The notes under the pieces are model-generated. The model did no database searches. It saw only the letters and a program-made list of their open reading frames with translations, and was not told where the DNA came from. This document shows positions 7,028 to 9,186 of a DNA stretch of 9,186 bases, piece by piece (the stretch's first letter is position 1; the number at the start of each line of letters is the position of its first letter). The stretch spans positions 1 to 9,186 of the forward strand of contig JAEZGU010000131.1 in NCBI GenBank assembly GCA_023416855.1, in the 5' to 3' direction. The translations under genes and the position numbers were made by a program. This DNA is from Bacillota bacterium. GTDB taxonomy: Bacteria; Bacillota; Clostridia; Tissierellales; Sedimentibacteraceae.

Positions 7028-8116
7028 TTATGCCCGGAAACTATTTATTAATAACAATACAATCCCTACTATTAATGAAACAGAGATAAGCGGAACAGCT
7101 ATTTTCATTTCTTTAATAACACCAGAAAAAGATGTATATGTTGAAGAACCTGTAAAATTCATTGCTAAATAAGCTGACAATGCAGGTAATACCAACAAAT
7201 AACCTATTGCAAGAAGCAAGAATCCGGAAACAAACCAGCTACTATAAAATATGAATCCTAATGTCCACAACATTCCTAACAACCAACCCTTCCATGCGAA
7301 TGAGCTGCCAGGAACAATTGGAAGTAGTAAAGGAGTAATAATGGTTCCCGTTATTATAGCACCAATATAGGCTATAAAATCTTCAATTCCAAAAGGTCTT
7401 GTTGCGAACAAGTTTATAAGAAATAATACGCCAAAAACCTTTAATGAAAGCTTTGCTGCTGATACCACTTCAACTGGGGTGAGTACCAATCTATCTAATG
7501 CTGTAAATTCAACTGTACGCATTTTTTTTGTAGCATTGTAGTCTGAATCAAGGAATTCCTTAATATCTTTCGCTCTTACTGGTCCATAAACAATAGAAAA
7601 TCCGGTTTGTTTTGTTACTTCATGAGCACTTACACCTGGAGCACCTAACTGTGGCAGAATTAATTTCCTGTGTGATACTATTTTAGCCAGTCCAGTTTTA
7701 GATATGCGGTTAACAAGTTCATCGGTTCCAAATGTACCCTTTCCAGCGGCACACCAGACATTGATTCCCTTTGTATCAAGTATCAAAACCCAGCAATTTA
7801 AGCCTGACAATTCTTTCCTAAAGACATCAAATGTAAGTTTATAGTTTGCAGTTACCAGGACAGGAGACGTATGATCAGGTTTACCTATAGCATAAAGTCC
7901 CGTATTAATCTTGTAATTCATTCTTCCAATACCCCAGCGTACCTTCCACGCTCCAAGCATATCTTTAAACTGAAGATTTGTTAAAATAGTCGGCACTCTA
8001 CCTATGGGAGTATGTATTTCACCTGTTATCCATTTATCTTTTTTATTGTATAGAGTGATAGGCTCTATGCTACAACAACTATTAGATGAATTGCAACAAG
8101 ACTTCTCATTACTCAT
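7028..8116 (-). CDS. hgcA: Mercury methylation corrinoid protein HgcA
   Basis: This 362-residue protein has a soluble corrinoid-binding domain of the CdhD/CFeSP type followed by a membrane domain. The diagnostic cap-helix motif NVWCAAGK is at residues 119-126 (bases 7739-7762). Cys122 is the expected lower axial ligand of the cobalt, needed for transfer of a methyl carbanion to Hg(II). Five hydrophobic segments follow at roughly 223-238, 246-270, 275-291, 294-316 and 338-358, matching the family's five helices. The methyl group is thought to come from methyltetrahydrofolate via the one-carbon pathway. I place the start at the ATG at 8116 because AAAGGATGTGAT (8121-8132) matches the extended anti-Shine-Dalgarno complement with one mismatch and ends four bases before it; an ATG at 8122 and a GTG at 8125 lie within that site. 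The N-terminus carries two CC pairs (7-8 and 14-15). Many databases label such proteins as acetyl-CoA synthase subunits. Confidence 0.97.
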   Translation of the reverse strand: MSNEKSCCNSSNSCCSIEPITLYNKKDKWITGEIHTPIGRVPTILTNLQFKDMLGAWKVRWGIGRMNYKINTGLYAIGKPDHTSPVLVTANYKLTFDVFRKELSGLNCWVLILDTKGINVWCAAGKGTFGTDELVNRISKTGLAKIVSHRKLILPQLGAPGVSAHEVTKQTGFSIVYGPVRAKDIKEFLDSDYNATKKMRTVEFTALDRLVLTPVEVVSAAKLSLKVFGVLFLINLFATRPFGIEDFIAYIGAIITGTIITPLLLPIVPGSSFAWKGWLLGMLWTLGFIFYSSWFVSGFLLLAIGYLLVLPALSAYLAMNFTGSSTYTSFSGVIKEMKIAVPLISVSLIVGIVLLLINSFRA

Positions 8117-8204
8117 TTTCATCACATCCTTTACAGCAGATTCCCTTTATCAATCCAGACTCACACAAAGGTTTCATATGGTGAGATAGTGGGCTATTTT
8201 GCAT
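8109..8204 (-). pseudogene. Decayed fragment of an arsR-family gene upstream of hgcA
   Basis: A 31-codon frame on the - strand (ATG at 8204, TAA at 8109-8111) contains PLSHHMKPLCESGLIKG, which is the recognition helix and following turn of an ArsR-family repressor. The intact ArsR in this window has PTLSHHMKTLCDANLVN at the same place. At base level 24 of 28 positions match between 8161-8188 and 8662-8689. The rest of the ArsR domain is missing, and relative to the intact gene the threonine before LSHHMK is lost. It overlaps the last codons of the upstream CXXC protein gene and runs over the hgcA start codon. CESGL differs from CDANL, so it is not a fresh copy of the neighbour. Weak AAAGG upstream means translation as a small peptide cannot be excluded, but a gene remnant is the simpler reading. 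Confidence 0.75.
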
Positions 8205-8505
8205 TTTTATTATTATCCTTTAGTTTGTATTTAATTATATAAGGAGATAAAGCTACAAATATAATAAAGTAAACTAAATATACCAGATATATTAATGTTT
8301 TATTTAGCATTAACCATTCGCAAATACTGTACCTTATAAATAATGGAAGCATTATTATTGCTGGAATAGCGAACCTGCTGAACAATCTTATTTCATGAGA
8401 TGCTCCACACTTTAAACAATCTACCGTATTATCTGACCATAATGATTTCAATAAAGCTTTATATTCAAATTTCGTTCCACAATTTTCACATTTTTGAATG
8501 AACAT
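8194..8505 (-). CDS. CXXC-20-CXXC membrane protein of unknown function
   Basis: This 103-residue protein has an N-terminal zinc-ribbon-like domain with CENC (Cys6, Cys9) and CLKC (Cys30, Cys33). Exactly 20 residues separate the two pairs, which is the definition of the cxxc_20_cxxc family known in Firmicutes. Two hydrophobic segments follow (about 43-60 and 68-91), then a lysine/asparagine-rich tail, so the cysteine domain is likely cytoplasmic and membrane-anchored. The function of the family is not known. AAGGAGG at 8512-8518 stands six bases before the ATG. It lies 50 bases after arsR on the same strand and ends within the arsR remnant in front of hgcA. The two CXXC pairs would bind zinc or another thiophilic metal; a role in metal or thiol handling is only suggested by the company it keeps. 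Confidence 0.82.
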   Translation of the reverse strand: MFIQKCENCGTKFEYKALLKSLWSDNTVDCLKCGASHEIRLFSRFAIPAIIMLPLFIRYSICEWLMLNKTLIYLVYLVYFIIFVALSPYIIKYKLKDNNKNAK

Positions 8506-8538
8506 TTTACCCCTCCTTTGATACTACACTTTATATGG

Positions 8539-8572
8539 ATATTCCAAATTTGATTTTAATTGTTTGGAATAT
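8539..8572. repeat. Inverted repeat across the arsR stop codon
   Basis: A perfect 10-bp inverted repeat ATATTCCAAA/TTTGGAATAT (8539-8548 with 8563-8572, 14-base spacer) covers the last codons of arsR and the start of the gap before the CXXC protein gene. No T-run follows on the - strand, so it is not an intrinsic terminator. It could be an mRNA processing hairpin or a protein-binding site. Confidence 0.5.
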
Positions 8573-8831
8573 TAAATATTTGTTTAATCTCTTCAAATAA
8601 CTCTTTATTGATAGAATAATGCATCCATTTTCCTTCACGCCTTGAATTTACTAAATTAGCATCACACAACGTCTTCATATGATGAGATAATGTTGGCTGA
8701 GTTATGTTTAATGCTTCTAACAGCTTACATGCACATTTTTCTTCAGTTTTAATCATCTCTATGATTGCAAGTCGATTAGAATCGCTTAAGGCTTTAAAGA
8801 TAACAGCTGCTTTATCATATTTAGTTTCCAA
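8556..8831 (-). CDS. ArsR-family metalloregulatory repressor
   Basis: This 91-residue winged-helix protein is of ArsR/SmtB type and usual length. It shows the N-terminal helix with FKALSDSNRLAIIEMI (12-27), a metal-site motif KCACKLL (Cys33 and Cys35, the CxC of ArsR-type As(III)/Sb(III) sensors on helix 3), the recognition helix TQPTLSHHMKTLCDANLV (44-61), and the wing RREGKWMHYSI (64-74). Such repressors leave DNA when a thiophilic metal or metalloid binds the cysteines. The start is TTG: AGAAGGTGAT lies directly upstream at the right spacing and no other start fits before the conserved helix. It sits 30 bases after the thioredoxin-like gene and before the CXXC protein and hgcAB on the same strand. 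ArsR-like regulators often accompany hgcAB, so control of hgcAB by it is plausible but inferred. The ligand (As, Sb, Hg or other) cannot be told from sequence. Confidence 0.93.
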   Translation of the reverse strand: METKYDKAAVIFKALSDSNRLAIIEMIKTEEKCACKLLEALNITQPTLSHHMKTLCDANLVNSRREGKWMHYSINKELFEEIKQIFNIPNN

Positions 8832-8861
8832 CCAATCACCTTCTTTTTAAGTAATCAATAA

Positions 8862-9101
8862 TCATTTGCTTTTTTCTATCAGTTTAACAATTTCATCTGT
8901 CTTTAAGACTTTTCCGTATGAAACTACCTTTTCATCAATAACTAATGCTGGAGTTTGCATTACTCCATAACCAACTATATCCTTCATGTTTTCAACCTTT
9001 ACTACTTCAGCCTCAATTCCAATTTTTTTTAAAGCTGTATCTGTGTTTGCCTTCAAGGTAACACAATTTTTGCAACCAGAACCTAATACTTTAATAACCA
9101 T
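8862..9101 (-). CDS. Small thioredoxin-fold protein (redox-active disulfide protein 2 type)
   Basis: This 79-residue protein has the minimal thioredoxin-like fold of the thioredoxin_3 / redox-active disulfide protein 2 family. The active site is GCKNC (Cys10, Cys13) after the first strand VIKVLGSG. The cis-proline loop is QTPAL (Thr50-Pro51), followed by the strands VIDEKVVSYG and a C-terminal helix. It should be cytoplasmic and has no signal peptide. I start it at the ATG at 9101, which has GAGGAG about nine bases upstream; an in-frame ATG at 9173 would add 24 residues without family similarity and no matching ribosome binding site. Proteins of this family are commonly found next to arsR and permease genes. 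Here it precedes arsR by 30 bases. Its electron donor and target are unknown; a role in keeping metal-binding thiols reduced is inference. Confidence 0.9.
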   Translation of the reverse strand: MVIKVLGSGCKNCVTLKANTDTALKKIGIEAEVVKVENMKDIVGYGVMQTPALVIDEKVVSYGKVLKTDEIVKLIEKSK

Positions 9102-9133
9102 TTTCCCATTCTCCTCATTTTCAATTTTTTGTT

Positions 9134-9175
9134 TATATGAACATATATCCAATTGAATTAAATACATATCCAATT
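9134..9175 (-). promoter_or_regulatory. Candidate operator upstream of the thioredoxin-like/arsR genes
   Basis: Upstream of the first gene of the cluster are a perfect 6-2-6 inverted repeat TATATG-N2-CATATA (9134-9147) and two copies of the 10-base sequence AATTGGATAT (- strand; 9145-9154 and 9166-9175) whose starts are 21 bases apart, two helical turns. ArsR-family operators are A+T-rich palindromes of this general kind. No confident -35/-10 pair could be assigned, and the region runs to within 11 bases of the window edge. Confidence 0.38.
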
Positions 9176-9186
9176 ATTATTATCCC

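Noticed and set aside
6826..7089. Open frame on the + strand opposite hgcB
   Set aside because: It is fully antisense to hgcB, whose cysteine motifs and coupled ribosome binding site are clear, and its translation shows no family features.
7028..8116. Reading HgcA as a CO dehydrogenase/acetyl-CoA synthase corrinoid subunit
   Set aside because: The NVWCAAGK cap helix, the five-segment membrane domain and the adjacent HgcB are the HgcA pattern; no other acetyl-CoA synthase genes are in the window.
8004..8189. Open frame on the + strand opposite the hgcA start
   Set aside because: It is antisense to hgcA and the arsR remnant, has no good ribosome binding site and shows no recognisable domain.
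9102..9173. Upstream ATG extending the thioredoxin-like protein by 24 residues
   Set aside because: The extension lies before the first strand of the fold, lacks a suitable ribosome binding site and covers the likely operator; the ATG at 9101 has GAGGAG at good spacing.

Overview
The window reads as the chromosome of a low-GC, spore-forming anaerobic Firmicute of the class Clostridia. The evidence is strongly A+T-rich codon use, AGGAGG-type ribosome binding sites, an alpha/beta-type small acid-soluble spore protein, a glmS ribozyme and a butyryl-CoA dehydrogenase/electron-transfer-flavoprotein operon. I cannot name the genus from the sequence.

Left part (1-3724, + strand): the 3' part of a crotonase gene (crt-like) closes with a strong intrinsic terminator. 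A separate operon follows, bcd-etfB-etfA. These proteins form the crotonyl-CoA to butyryl-CoA branch of butyrate metabolism; in clostridia the Bcd-EtfAB complex couples NADH oxidation to ferredoxin reduction. A perfect palindromic terminator is shared with the convergent spore-protein gene.

Middle part (3741-6436): a convergent SASP gene (- strand), then a roughly 370-base non-coding stretch leading into a glmS self-cleaving ribozyme/riboswitch and the glmS gene (glucosamine-6-phosphate synthase, + strand).

Right part (6723-9101, all - strand): this is the notable region. Read in the direction of transcription it holds a small thioredoxin-fold protein with a CxxC site, an ArsR-family repressor with a CxC metal-site motif, a CXXC-20-CXXC membrane protein, a decayed fragment of a second arsR, and then hgcA and hgcB. 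HgcA carries the diagnostic cap-helix motif NVWCAAGK and a five-helix membrane domain. HgcB is a two-cluster ferredoxin with a C-terminal vicinal cysteine pair. Together HgcA and HgcB are the known determinants of microbial mercury methylation, so the organism is predicted to be able to form methylmercury. The arsR remnant directly against the hgcA ribosome binding site, the cysteine-rich tails on both Hgc proteins, and the ArsR/thiol-redox neighbourhood are the points most worth following up.
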